Shown one piece after another: positions 37,830 to 46,052 of a stretch of DNA of 64,000 bases; the stretch's first letter is position 1; every line of letters starts with the position of its first letter. The translations under genes and the position numbers were made by a program. The stretch is from Hyphomicrobiales bacterium. GTDB taxonomy: Bacteria; Pseudomonadota; Alphaproteobacteria; Rhizobiales; Rhizobiaceae. The stretch is from the NCBI GenBank assembly GCA_900473805.1, contig UCMS01000028.1, positions 62,001-126,000 of the forward strand, read 5' to 3'. The notes below the pieces were generated by a model. That model did not search any database and was not told where the DNA came from. It saw only the letters and a list, made by a program, of their open reading frames with translations.

Positions 37830-39368
37830 ATGGACACAGTGACGGAAGCAGCAGGCGGCAGGCGAAGCAGACCCGCGCGGCGCAGCACAGGGTCGCAGTT
37901 CGCGCTGAAGGTCCCTTTCATCCGCCGCAACATCCCGACCTACGATATTCTCTCGGAGGAGAACCTTCTCCGCATCGAGGCCGTGGCCGACCGAATTCTC
38001 GCTGAGATCGGCATCGAATTCCGCGACGACCCCGCAGCGCTCGACCTCTGGCGCAAGGCGGGTGCCGAAATCGACGGCCTGCGTGTGCGCTTTCCCAAGG
38101 GCATGCTGCGCGAAATCCTCGCCTCGGCGCCCTCTACCTTCACCCAATATGCCCGCAACCCCGCGAACAATGTGGAGATCGGCGGCAATGCGGTCGTCTT
38201 CTCGCCGGCCTATGGCTCGCCCTTCGTCATGGACCTCGACAAGGGGCGTCGCTACGGCACGATCGAGGACTTCGGCAATCTCATCAAGCTCGCCCAGTCC
38301 TCGCCCTGGCTGCACCATTCCGGCGGCACGATTTGCGAACCCGTCGACGTGCCCGTCAACAAGCGCCACCTCGACATGGTCTACAGCCACATCAAATATT
38401 CCGACCGCGCCTTCATGGGTTCGGTGACGGCGGAGGAGCGTGCCGAGGAATCGATCGAGATGGCCCGCATCCTGTTCGGTGCCGATTTCGTTGACCGGAA
38501 CTGCGTCATCCTCGGCAACGTCAACGTAAACTCTCCGTTGGTTTGGGACGGCACCATGACAAAGGCCTTGCGTGCCTATGCCCGTGCCAACCAGGCGGCG
38601 GTTATCGTGCCCTTCATTCTCGGCGGCGCCATGGGCCCGGTCACCAGTGCTGGCGCTATCGCCCAGTCGCTGGCCGAAACCATGGCCGGCTGTGCGCTGA
38701 CTCAGCTGGAGCGCAAGGGCGCGCCGGTCATATTCGGCAACTTCCTCTCCTCCATGTCACTCCGCTCCGGCTCCCCAACCTTCGGCACGCCGGAACCGGC
38801 GATCGGTTCCATGGTGGTCGGCCAGCTTGCGCGCCGGCTGAAGCTCCCGCTGCGCTGTGCCGGCAATTTCTCCAATTCCAAGCTGCCGGACGCCCAGGCG
38901 ATGCAGGAAGGCGTCATGTCGATGATGTCGGCCGTGCATTGCGGCGCCAATTTCATCCTGCATTCGGCCGGCTTCGTCGATGGCCTGCTCGCCATGTCCT
39001 ACGAGAAGTTTGTCATGGACACGGACTTCTGCGGCGCGCTGCATTCCTATCTCGCCGGCGTTGTCGTCGATGACAACACGCTCGCCATGGATGCCTTCGA
39101 GGAGGTCGGTCCGGGCAGCCATTTCCTCGGCTCCGCTCACACCATGCGCAACTATCAGACCGCCTTCTGGGACTCGGCCTTGTCGGACAACGAGCCCTTC
39201 GAGAAATGGTCGGAAGCCGGCTCCACGGATATGGCGACGCGCGCCAATGCAAAATGGAAGAAGACGCTCGCCGAATACGAAGCGCCGCCTTTGGACATCG
39301 CCATCGACGAGGCGCTTCAGGATTATGTTGAGCGAACGAAGCGCGCCAAGCCGGATGCCTGGTACTGA
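37830..39368 (+). CDS. Trimethylamine methyltransferase (MttB) family protein, non-pyrrolysine
   Basis: A 512-residue TIM-barrel methyltransferase of the MttB superfamily. The frame is complete with no internal TAG, so it belongs to the large group without pyrrolysine that includes the glycine betaine methyltransferase MtgB. Recognisable stretches include FVMDLDKGRRYGTIEDFG, LHHSGGTICEPVDVPV, FILGGAMGPVTSAGA and the C-terminal GPGSHFLGSAHTMRNYQTAFW. The family moves a methyl group from a quaternary amine to a corrinoid protein. Start at 37830, with AGGG upstream. The flavoprotein gene follows after 17 bases. No corrinoid protein or activase gene is nearby. Confidence 0.88.
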   Translation: MDTVTEAAGGRRSRPARRSTGSQFALKVPFIRRNIPTYDILSEENLLRIEAVADRILAEIGIEFRDDPAALDLWRKAGAEIDGLRVRFPKGMLREILASAPSTFTQYARNPANNVEIGGNAVVFSPAYGSPFVMDLDKGRRYGTIEDFGNLIKLAQSSPWLHHSGGTICEPVDVPVNKRHLDMVYSHIKYSDRAFMGSVTAEERAEESIEMARILFGADFVDRNCVILGNVNVNSPLVWDGTMTKALRAYARANQAAVIVPFILGGAMGPVTSAGAIAQSLAETMAGCALTQLERKGAPVIFGNFLSSMSLRSGSPTFGTPEPAIGSMVVGQLARRLKLPLRCAGNFSNSKLPDAQAMQEGVMSMMSAVHCGANFILHSAGFVDGLLAMSYEKFVMDTDFCGALHSYLAGVVVDDNTLAMDAFEEVGPGSHFLGSAHTMRNYQTAFWDSALSDNEPFEKWSEAGSTDMATRANAKWKKTLAEYEAPPLDIAIDEALQDYVERTKRAKPDAWY

Positions 39369-39385
39369 ATAGGACGCAATGACGC

Positions 39386-41428
39386 ATGACTGAAAGCCGG
39401 GATCCGCTCCTCCAGCCCTTCCAGCTGAAACATCTGACCCTGAAGAACCGCATCATGTCGACGGCGCACGAACCGGCCTATTCAGAAGCCGGCATGCCGA
39501 CGGAGCGTTACCGCCTCTACCATGTCGAAAAGGCGAAGGGCGGCATCGCGCTTACGATGACGGCGGGTTCTGCCAGCGTCAGTCGCGACAGCCCGCCCGC
39601 CTTCGGCAATCTGCTCGCCTGGAAGGACGAGATTGTCCCGCATCTGAAGCGTCTGACCGACGACTGTCACGAGCACGGCTGCGCCGTGATGATCCAGCTC
39701 ACCCATCTCGGCCGCCGTACCAATTGGAACAAGGGCGATTGGCTGCCGGTCCTCGCCCCGTCTCCGATCCGGGAGCCGGCGCATCGCCACTTCCCCAAGG
39801 AAATCGAGGATTGGGACATCGAGCGCATCGTTGCCGATTACGCGACCGCCGCCGCCCGCATGCAGGAAGCCGGTCTCGATGGCATCGAATTCGAAGCCTA
39901 TGGCCACCTGATGGACAGCTTCTGGTCGCCGGCCACCAACCGGCGAGACGATGAGTTTGGCGGTTCGCTCGACAACCGCATGCGCTTCTCCAACTTGGTG
40001 ATCGATGCCGTCCGCAAGGCCGTCGGCCCCGACTTCATTGTCGGCATCCGGATGGTTGCCGACGAGGACTGGGATAAGGGCCTCTCCCGCGACGAGGGCG
40101 TCGAGATCGCCAAGCGTTTCGCATCCGGCGGCAAGATCGATTTCCTCAACATTATCAGGGGCCATATCGAGCACGATGCGTCGCTGAACGACGTCATCCC
40201 GATCCAGGGCATGGCCGCTTCGCCGCATCTCGATTTCGCCGGCGATGTTCGAGCGGCCACGAAGTTCCCGGTTTTCCACGCCGCCCGCATCGCCGATGTC
40301 GCGACCGCCCGCCATGCGATTGCCGAAGGCAAACTCGACATGGTCGGCATGACCCGCGCTCACATTGCCGACCCGCACATCGTCAGAAAGATCATCGAGG
40401 GCCGCGAAGCCGAGATCCGTCCCTGCGTCGGTGCCACCTACTGTCTGGACCGCATCTACGAAGGCGGCGAAGCGCTCTGCATCCACAATGCGGCGACGAG
40501 CCGCGAGGCGCTGATCCCCCATCACCTTCCGAAAGCCGAGACGTCTCGCAAGGCTGTGGTCGTGGGCGCCGGACCGGCCGGGCTGGAAGCCGCTCGGGTG
40601 CTGGCTGAACGTGGTCACATGGTCGACGTTCTGGAAGCCTCGGGCAAGGCCGGCGGTCAGGTCAATCTCATGACCCGCAACCCGCGTCGCAAAGAAATGG
40701 TCGGCATCGTCGACTGGCGTCTTGCAGAACTCGACCGTCTCGGTGTCACCATCCATTATGACACCTATGCCGGCGCAGATGATGTGCTCGCCTTCGAACC
40801 GGATCTCGTCGTGATCGCGACCGGCGGCATCGCCCAGTCGCCGGAACTGGAAACAGGCGATGATCTGGTGGTGTCGAGCTGGGATATCCTTGCCGGAGCC
40901 GTGAAGCCGGAAGGCCCGGTGCTCTTGTTCGACGACAATGGCGGCCACCAGGGCATGAGCGCCGCGGAAGTGATCGCCACTGCCGGCGCAGACCTAGAGG
41001 TTGTCTCCCCGGAGCGGTTCTTCGCGCCCGAAATGGGCGGCATGAATCATGTGCCTTATGCAAAAACTTTTGCGGAGAAGAATGTCCGCGTCACGATCAA
41101 CACAAGGCTGACGGGTGTCCGCCGTGAGGGCAACGGTCTCGTGGCCACGCTCGGCTCCGACTTTTCGGATGTCCGGGTCGAAAGGCGCGTCGCGCAGGTG
41201 GTCGTGGAACATGGCACGATGGCCAATGCGGACCTCTACCTTGAACTGAAGCCGCGATCGCGAAACCGCGGAACGGTGGATTATGCAGCACTCATCGCCC
41301 GGCGAAATCCGCTGCCGGTGAAGGATGAAGCCGCGAGTTTCGACATCTTTCGCATCGGTGACGCTGTGGAAAGCCGCAACATCCACGCGGCGATCTATGA
41401 CGCCTTGCGCTATTGCAGTCTGCTCTGA
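39386..41428 (+). CDS. TMADH-like flavoprotein, amine or N-methylproline demethylase type
   Basis: A 680-residue two-part enzyme: an Old Yellow Enzyme-like FMN barrel (residues 1-375) followed by a FAD/NAD-binding reductase part (GAGPAGLEAARVL near residue 395). This is the layout of trimethylamine dehydrogenase, dimethylglycine demethylase (DgcA) and N-methylproline demethylase. The iron-sulfur loop reads RPCVGATYC ... ALC: of the four cysteines of the trimethylamine dehydrogenase cluster, the second is alanine. It probably oxidatively removes a methyl group from a tertiary amine. Located in one operon with the MttB-family gene; electrons would pass to an unseen acceptor. Confidence 0.87.
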   Translation: MTESRDPLLQPFQLKHLTLKNRIMSTAHEPAYSEAGMPTERYRLYHVEKAKGGIALTMTAGSASVSRDSPPAFGNLLAWKDEIVPHLKRLTDDCHEHGCAVMIQLTHLGRRTNWNKGDWLPVLAPSPIREPAHRHFPKEIEDWDIERIVADYATAAARMQEAGLDGIEFEAYGHLMDSFWSPATNRRDDEFGGSLDNRMRFSNLVIDAVRKAVGPDFIVGIRMVADEDWDKGLSRDEGVEIAKRFASGGKIDFLNIIRGHIEHDASLNDVIPIQGMAASPHLDFAGDVRAATKFPVFHAARIADVATARHAIAEGKLDMVGMTRAHIADPHIVRKIIEGREAEIRPCVGATYCLDRIYEGGEALCIHNAATSREALIPHHLPKAETSRKAVVVGAGPAGLEAARVLAERGHMVDVLEASGKAGGQVNLMTRNPRRKEMVGIVDWRLAELDRLGVTIHYDTYAGADDVLAFEPDLVVIATGGIAQSPELETGDDLVVSSWDILAGAVKPEGPVLLFDDNGGHQGMSAAEVIATAGADLEVVSPERFFAPEMGGMNHVPYAKTFAEKNVRVTINTRLTGVRREGNGLVATLGSDFSDVRVERRVAQVVVEHGTMANADLYLELKPRSRNRGTVDYAALIARRNPLPVKDEAASFDIFRIGDAVESRNIHAAIYDALRYCSLL

Positions 41429-41438
41429 CCGCAACGCG

Positions 41439-41466
41439 AAAAGGCGACGCCGAAGCGCCGCCTTTC
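41439..41466. terminator. Terminator between flavoprotein and PRC-barrel genes
   Basis: AAAGGCG and CGCCTTT stem with a 12-base inner part that can itself pair; lies between two convergent genes and may serve both. Confidence 0.55.
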
Positions 41467-41490
41467 ACACCTTTGAGCTGATGGCTCAGA

Positions 41491-42153
41491 TTAGTTCTTG
41501 GTCGACGACGTGGTCGTGTCGTCTGCCGGCATGCCGGTGCCCGTCGTGCCCTCGGTCGTGGCAGCAGTGTTGGCGTCCGAAGCCTGGTCTTCCAGAGTGC
41601 GGAATTCCGGTGCGTTGCGGAGGCTGTCGGCCGTTTCCGTGGTGGTCAGACGGATATCAGCATCCGCTGCCTGTTCTGTCGAGGTCTGGCCTTCACCGCC
41701 TTCGCGGGTGATGGTGATCTTGTCGAACGGAATGGCGACATTCTTTTCGCCGATACCGAGGAAGCCACCGACGCCGACGACTGCAGCGACAACGCCGCCG
41801 TCATTCTGCACCAGCAGGTCGTTGATGTCACCGATCGACTGGTTGTCGGCCGTATAGATGGCCTGGCCCATGAAGTCGTTGACGCTGATCTGGTTTTCAG
41901 CCTGCTCGGTCAGATAAGTGGCCGAACCGGAGGCGCTGGTTCCTGCATCGGCAGTGTTCGGAGCCATCGTGCCCGTTGCACCGGTTGCGTCGGTCGCGCC
42001 GCCAGTGGCGTCAGGCGATACGGGAGCAGTGCCGGTTGCGGCCGGAGGCGTCGTGGTGGTCGTGCCCGTGGCGTCCTGGGCGAAAGCGACCGGGGCCATG
42101 GCGGTGGAGCCGAGCAGCATGGCTGCGGCGATCGTCGTAAGGGTCTTTTTCAT
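41491..42153 (-). CDS. Exported PRC-barrel domain protein
   Basis: A 220-residue protein with a Sec signal peptide (MKKTLTTIAAAMLLG ... AFAQD, cleavage after about residue 25). After a threonine/alanine/glycine-rich low-complexity stretch (about residues 27-75) comes a PRC-barrel domain: ISVNDFMGQAIYTADNQSIG and FLGIGEKNVAIPFDKI. The C-terminus is again low complexity. PRC-barrel exported proteins are common in rhizobia with unknown roles, possibly in envelope stress. It is monocistronic. Confidence 0.87.
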   Translation of the reverse strand: MKKTLTTIAAAMLLGSTAMAPVAFAQDATGTTTTTPPAATGTAPVSPDATGGATDATGATGTMAPNTADAGTSASGSATYLTEQAENQISVNDFMGQAIYTADNQSIGDINDLLVQNDGGVVAAVVGVGGFLGIGEKNVAIPFDKITITREGGEGQTSTEQAADADIRLTTTETADSLRNAPEFRTLEDQASDANTAATTEGTTGTGMPADDTTTSSTKN

Positions 42154-42380
42154 GGTGGACCTACCTTTCCTCTGAGATGGTCTTGCGACTAACGCTACCC
42201 TTGGGCCGGTGCCCCGGGGCTGCGTCGGTTCGGGAGGAAAATGTCTGGCGGTCGTCTTCGTTCCCCGGTTTATTTTTGATCATCCATGGGAACAATTGCG
42301 GTGTTCGAAGGTTCGGCCGCGCTCCGTTGACGCAGGCTCGAAGAACAACGGAAGGAAGCTAAGAAAACCGGGAAAGTGTA

Positions 42381-42405
42381 CCGGTGCGCCGGTTGGACGC
42401 ACCGG
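42381..42405 (-). terminator. Terminator candidate after the SMP-30 gene
   Basis: CCGGTGCG, nine bases, CGCACCGG: a perfect eight-base stem lying 13 bases beyond the stop of the minus-strand lactonase gene. No T-run follows. The rest of the 260-base gap up to the PRC-barrel gene shows no gene. Confidence 0.5.
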
Positions 42406-42417
42406 ATGTCGATGTCA

Positions 42418-43302
42418 TCAAAGCTTGAAGAAGGGCTCCGGCTTGCCTTTGACCGCCACGCCAAGCTCGAAGAGCTTGCCGGCATGCACATCTTCTGCCC
42501 GTTCGCCATCGGTCAAACCTTCCCAGCAAGACGTAACCGCGAGGCGGTCGAAGCCAGCGCCGAAGAAGGCGGGGCAGGTTGGGCGGCGTGTCGGGATTTC
42601 GTAACGGGCGATCTGCCGGCCGTCCGGCGCGTAGCGGTCGACAGCGCCACCATCCCAGTTGGAGTTCCAGATGGTGCCGTCCAGATCGACCACCGATCCG
42701 TCGATCACCCCGTTACGGGTGGACTGGTCGATGAACACGCTCGGTGCCCCTGTCGGCATGCCGGTTGCTGGGTTCAGGTCCACGCGCATCATGTGGTTGA
42801 CCTTCGAATCGTTGAAATAGCCCACAGCGCCGTCCGGCGAGAAGCAGATGCCGTTCGGAATGCTGACAGCCTCGAACAGCTTGGTCACCTGCGTTCCCGC
42901 CACATGATAGATGGCCCCCGCGCCGGTATCGGCCGTTTTGCTCATCGTTCCGATCCACAGCGCGCCGCTCGGATGAACGCGCCCGTCATTCGACCGGTTC
43001 TGCGGCTTGTCCTCGATTGCGGCGTAGGCTGAGAGCCGGCCGGACGAGCGCTCGCGCAGGAAAAGCCCCTGGTCTGAAGCGATCAACTGCCGGTTCTCGT
43101 CGATCACGGCGAGCACGCTGCCGAGGAAGGGAAGCGCGTGTTTGACGACAGCGCCCGTCTCTACGGTCAACTCGCACAGCGTCTTGCCCAGAATGTCGAA
43201 CCAGAAGAGCGAGCCGGACAGAGGGTCGTAGGTCGGGCCTTCTCCCAGTTCCATCTGGTCAGCCACCAACACCTTACCCTTGAAGCTTTCGGTCTGGATC
43301 AC
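42418..43302 (-). CDS. SMP-30/gluconolactonase/LRE family protein
   Basis: A 294-residue six-bladed beta-propeller lactonase. Metal and active-site regions are visible: LGEGPTYDPLSGSLFWFDI near residue 20, DGRVHPSGALWIGTMS near residue 105, IPNGICFSPDG near residue 150 and DGSVVDLDGTIWNSNWDGG near residue 200. The family opens sugar lactones in aldose or uronate oxidation. Start is GTG at 43302 with AGGAG eight bases upstream. No sugar dehydrogenase is next to it, so the substrate is open. It is divergent from the LuxR gene. Confidence 0.9.
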   Translation of the reverse strand: MIQTESFKGKVLVADQMELGEGPTYDPLSGSLFWFDILGKTLCELTVETGAVVKHALPFLGSVLAVIDENRQLIASDQGLFLRERSSGRLSAYAAIEDKPQNRSNDGRVHPSGALWIGTMSKTADTGAGAIYHVAGTQVTKLFEAVSIPNGICFSPDGAVGYFNDSKVNHMMRVDLNPATGMPTGAPSVFIDQSTRNGVIDGSVVDLDGTIWNSNWDGGAVDRYAPDGRQIARYEIPTRRPTCPAFFGAGFDRLAVTSCWEGLTDGERAEDVHAGKLFELGVAVKGKPEPFFKL

Positions 43303-43645
43303 GTCATTCTCCTCGTTGTCTTTGCGGACCTGTCGGCATTTCACTGATTTGCGACAGGGGTTTACGGTAAAATACACAGGGTCTCTGGACCCTCTGGCGG
43401 TTAGAAGTCTATGGTCTGCTACCTAATGGGGTTGAGATTCGCGTGGAAGCTCACTTCTGTTCTCCCTGGGTATTCTTCCATATCGTGTCGAATTGCCCAA
43501 GGAATGGGGTTGGCGCAAATGGCTTAAATCGTGGATGATGCCGCCGTCTCTCGAACAACCTCAGGTTTGGAAAACAGTTGACGTATTCATCGACCAAGTT
43601 TGGATTTCTCGTGACGGCGAATCCGGCCGCGAAGAAAACGCTCCC
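43303..43645. other. Divergent intergenic region, SMP-30 / LuxR
   Basis: About 340 bases between two divergent genes. It holds an inverted repeat AGGGTC, four bases, GACCCT at 43378-43393, about 75 bases upstream of the lactonase start, which could be an operator. The in-frame extension upstream of the LuxR start is not family-like. Nothing else is recognised. Confidence 0.4.
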
Positions 43646-44383
43646 ATGACAGATCTGGATCCGCCCGCAGTTGAACGCATCGAAGGCCTGGTGACCGAGG
43701 TCAAGTCCTTCAAGACCCAATTCGATGTGTTTCGCTTCATGAAGCGGGCCACGGAGATGTTCGGCTCGCGCTGCTTCATGGTGCTCAACATGCCTGGCTC
43801 CACAGCAAGGGATCTGAGCAGCAGTTCGATCATCACCAACTGGCCTTCCGATCTCCTCAGCGAGTTTGACCAGGTTTCCCTTCTCTCCGATAGCCCTGTT
43901 CTCGCCCATCTGCGTCGCGCCTCAATCCCCTTTCGCTACGATATGGACGACACCAGCTTCGTCAGGGATCCGCGCTCGACGGAACTGGCAAAAACCCTGT
44001 TTTGCCGCTTTCGGATGAACCGCGGGGCCTATTTCCCCGTCCATGATGCAAGCGGCGCGCGCGGTGCGGTTGCTTTCAACGGCGACCGCGAACCCTTTAC
44101 AACGACGGAGATGATGGAACTGACCTACCTGTCGGTCCATGTCTTCAACCGGCTGGCGGAAATCCGGGAGATGGATAGCCGCAACAGCGATATGCTGACC
44201 GAACGAGAGCTGGACTGCCTGAACTGGACGGCTGCCGGCAAAACCAGTGTCGAAATCGCAGAGATCCTGACGCTGTCCGAACATACCATCAATCACTATC
44301 TCAACCGCGCGACCAAGAAGCTCGATGCGGTCAACCGCACCCAGGCGGTGGCCAAAGCGCTGCGCCTCGGCCTGATCAAGTAA
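43646..44383 (+). CDS. LuxR-family regulator with autoinducer-binding-type domain
   Basis: A 245-residue protein: an N-terminal PF03472-like ligand domain (about residues 20-160, with RGAYFPVHDASGARGAVAF) and a C-terminal LuxR helix-turn-helix, where LTERELDCLNWTAAGKTSVE leads into IAEILTLSEHTINHYLNRA. No luxI synthase occurs in the window, so it is a solo regulator here; the signal may be an acyl-homoserine lactone or another small molecule. The start at 43646 (MTDLDPPAVERIEGL) is where family-like sequence begins. Confidence 0.88.
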   Translation: MTDLDPPAVERIEGLVTEVKSFKTQFDVFRFMKRATEMFGSRCFMVLNMPGSTARDLSSSSIITNWPSDLLSEFDQVSLLSDSPVLAHLRRASIPFRYDMDDTSFVRDPRSTELAKTLFCRFRMNRGAYFPVHDASGARGAVAFNGDREPFTTTEMMELTYLSVHVFNRLAEIREMDSRNSDMLTERELDCLNWTAAGKTSVEIAEILTLSEHTINHYLNRATKKLDAVNRTQAVAKALRLGLIK

Positions 44384-44514
44384 AGCCTGACCCTGTCGCT
44401 TTTTTGGGCGCATCTTTTGCGGAAGCCTAGTTTGCTGGCAGCTGCGCGCCCTGTTTACCGGTCATTTGCCCTGATTCTCTCCTAATCCGGGGGCTGTATG
44501 CACCTTTTTCGGAT

Positions 44515-44530
44515 TGGCACGCTTCCTGCA
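44515..44530 (+). promoter_or_regulatory. Sigma-54 (RpoN) promoter candidate
   Basis: TGGCACG, four bases, CTGCA: GG and GC are exactly spaced as in the -24/-12 consensus (TGGCACG-N4-TTGC), with one mismatch at the first base of the -12 box. It faces the putative small RNA. Confidence 0.6.
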
Positions 44531-44540
44531 TTTTATCAGA

Positions 44541-44635
44541 CAGTCCAGAGGGGACGCTGCAAGCCGCCCGGCAAGGGTGCTGCAAGGACAAGCCGCCGCA
44601 GGGTGCTCATCCCCCTGCCGGCGGCTTTCCTTTTT
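44541..44635 (+). ncRNA. Putative small RNA under RpoN control
   Basis: About 95 bases from the start point predicted by the sigma-54 promoter to the T-run of a strong terminator. A short 5' hairpin (GTCC/GGAC around 44543-44554) and a GCC/GGC hairpin around 44572-44582 can form before the terminator. No convincing reading frame is present. Rhizobia carry several conserved trans-acting small RNA families; I cannot assign this one by eye. Its target and conditions are unknown; RpoN control suggests nitrogen or carbon status. Confidence 0.5.
44591..44635 (+). terminator. Rho-independent terminator of the putative small RNA
   Basis: AGCCGCCGCAGGG pairs with CCCTGCCGGCGGCT (one bulged C) across a nine-base loop and is followed by TTTCCTTTTT. 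Confidence 0.8.
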
Positions 44636-44753
44636 GCGCGATCCCTGTTCAGCCGAAAATCTGTCGCAGGGTGTCCGCCGCATTAGCGGTTGGCGAAGCC
44701 GCGGCTCTCCAGTATTGGTGCCGCAGCACTGGTGAAGCCGAAAGAGGATAGTG

Positions 44754-45902
44754 ATGGTCGAATTGACGCGCGATGTGGTTCTGGAAGCACTCGGCCGCGT
44801 TCGTGGCCCGGATCTCGATCGCAGCATCGTTGAGCTGAAGATGGTTTCAGACATCTTCATCTCCGATGGCAAGGTCTATTTCTCGATCAACGTACCGGCG
44901 GAGCGCGCCCAGGAGCTCGAGCCTCTGCGTCAGGCGGCAGAGCGAACCGTGAAGGCACTTCCGGGCGTCAAGGGTGCTGTCGTCAGCCTCACCGCCGAAC
45001 GCAAGCAAGGGGCGGCACCACCGCCGCCGCGCCCGTCCGCAGCGGCACCCGCCCATTCCCACGGTCATGCCCCGGCGCCGTCCGGCCCGCAGCGCTCGAA
45101 GGCGGGCGTTCCCGGCATCGAAGCGATTATCGCGGTCGCATCCGGCAAGGGCGGAGTTGGTAAGTCGACGACGGCTGTTAACCTGGCTCTGGCGCTCAAG
45201 GCCAATGGTCTGCGCGTCGGCATTCTCGACGCCGATGTCTACGGCCCGTCGATGCCGCGTCTTCTCGGCATCACCGGTCGCCCTCAGCAGATCGAGAACC
45301 GCATTATCGTTCCCATGGAGAATTTCGGCATCAAGGTGATGTCCATGGGCTTCCTGGTCGACGAGGGGACCGCCATGATCTGGCGCGGCCCGATGGTGCA
45401 GTCCGCACTGATGCAGATGCTGCGCGAAGTCGCCTGGGGCGATCTCGACGTTCTCGTGGTCGATATGCCGCCTGGTACCGGCGACGCTCAGCTGACCATG
45501 GCGCAGCAGGTGCCCCTCTCGGGCGCGGTCGTCGTGTCCACGCCGCAGGATCTGGCCCTAATCGATGCCCGCAAGGGCCTCAACATGTTCAACAAGGTCG
45601 AGGTTCCGGTGCTCGGCATCGTCGAAAACATGAGCTATTTCATCGCGCCGGATACGGGCAATCGCTACGACATCTTCGGACATGGCGGCGCGCGGGCCGA
45701 AGCCGAAAAGATCGGCGTACCCTTCCTTGGCGAGGTGCCGCTCACCATCTCGATCCGCGAACATTCCGACGACGGCACGCCCATCGTGGTCGCAGAGCCG
45801 GAGGGGCCGCAGGCCAACGTGTATCGATCCATCGCTGAGAAGGTTTGGGCCGAGGTGAAGGCGCGCTCCGGTCGGGCAGCGCCCACGATCGTATTCGAAT
45901 AG
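44754..45902 (+). CDS. mrp: Iron-sulfur cluster carrier ATPase Mrp/ApbC
   Basis: P-loop NTPase that carries or delivers [4Fe-4S] clusters in the cytosol. The 382-residue protein has an N-terminal MIP18/DUF59 domain (about residues 1-85), a proline/alanine/histidine-rich linker, then the ATPase with the deviant Walker A VASGKGGVGKSTTAVNLAL near residue 125 and VDMPPGTGDAQLT near residue 237. Start ATG at 44754 with GAGG eight bases upstream; a GTG one codon earlier is possible. Its upstream region contains the putative small RNA. Confidence 0.94.
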   Translation: MVELTRDVVLEALGRVRGPDLDRSIVELKMVSDIFISDGKVYFSINVPAERAQELEPLRQAAERTVKALPGVKGAVVSLTAERKQGAAPPPPRPSAAAPAHSHGHAPAPSGPQRSKAGVPGIEAIIAVASGKGGVGKSTTAVNLALALKANGLRVGILDADVYGPSMPRLLGITGRPQQIENRIIVPMENFGIKVMSMGFLVDEGTAMIWRGPMVQSALMQMLREVAWGDLDVLVVDMPPGTGDAQLTMAQQVPLSGAVVVSTPQDLALIDARKGLNMFNKVEVPVLGIVENMSYFIAPDTGNRYDIFGHGGARAEAEKIGVPFLGEVPLTISIREHSDDGTPIVVAEPEGPQANVYRSIAEKVWAEVKARSGRAAPTIVFE

Positions 45903-46052
45903 GAGCCGAAAAGCGGCGGGGATGTGACGTTTTTGCGCAGCAGCTGTGCAAAGACTGCATTTCCGCCGTCATGATTCGTCTTGGCTTTCTCTGCGGACTG
46001 TGATTGTGTCCGCCCACAGTCATCCGAGGCGTGCGATGAGAGCGACCTGTCC

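Larger units (their letters stand above)
44384..44753. other. Intergenic region luxR-mrp with RNA signals
   Basis: A 370-base gap. Its middle carries a sigma-54-type promoter and a strong terminator bracketing a transcript of about 95 bases (listed separately). The rest shows no gene; a T-run shortly after the luxR stop (near 44400) lacks a clear stem. Confidence 0.5.

Noticed and set aside
37830..39368. Pyrrolysine-containing MttB
   Set aside because: The frame has no internal TAG codon, so this is the non-pyrrolysine branch.
39482..40948. Long minus-strand open frame opposite the flavoprotein
   Set aside because: Shadow of a well-conserved plus-strand gene; no family pattern.
44498..44686. 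62-codon plus frame over the small RNA candidate
   Set aside because: No ribosome-binding site, arginine-rich shadow-like sequence, and it would read through the strong terminator.
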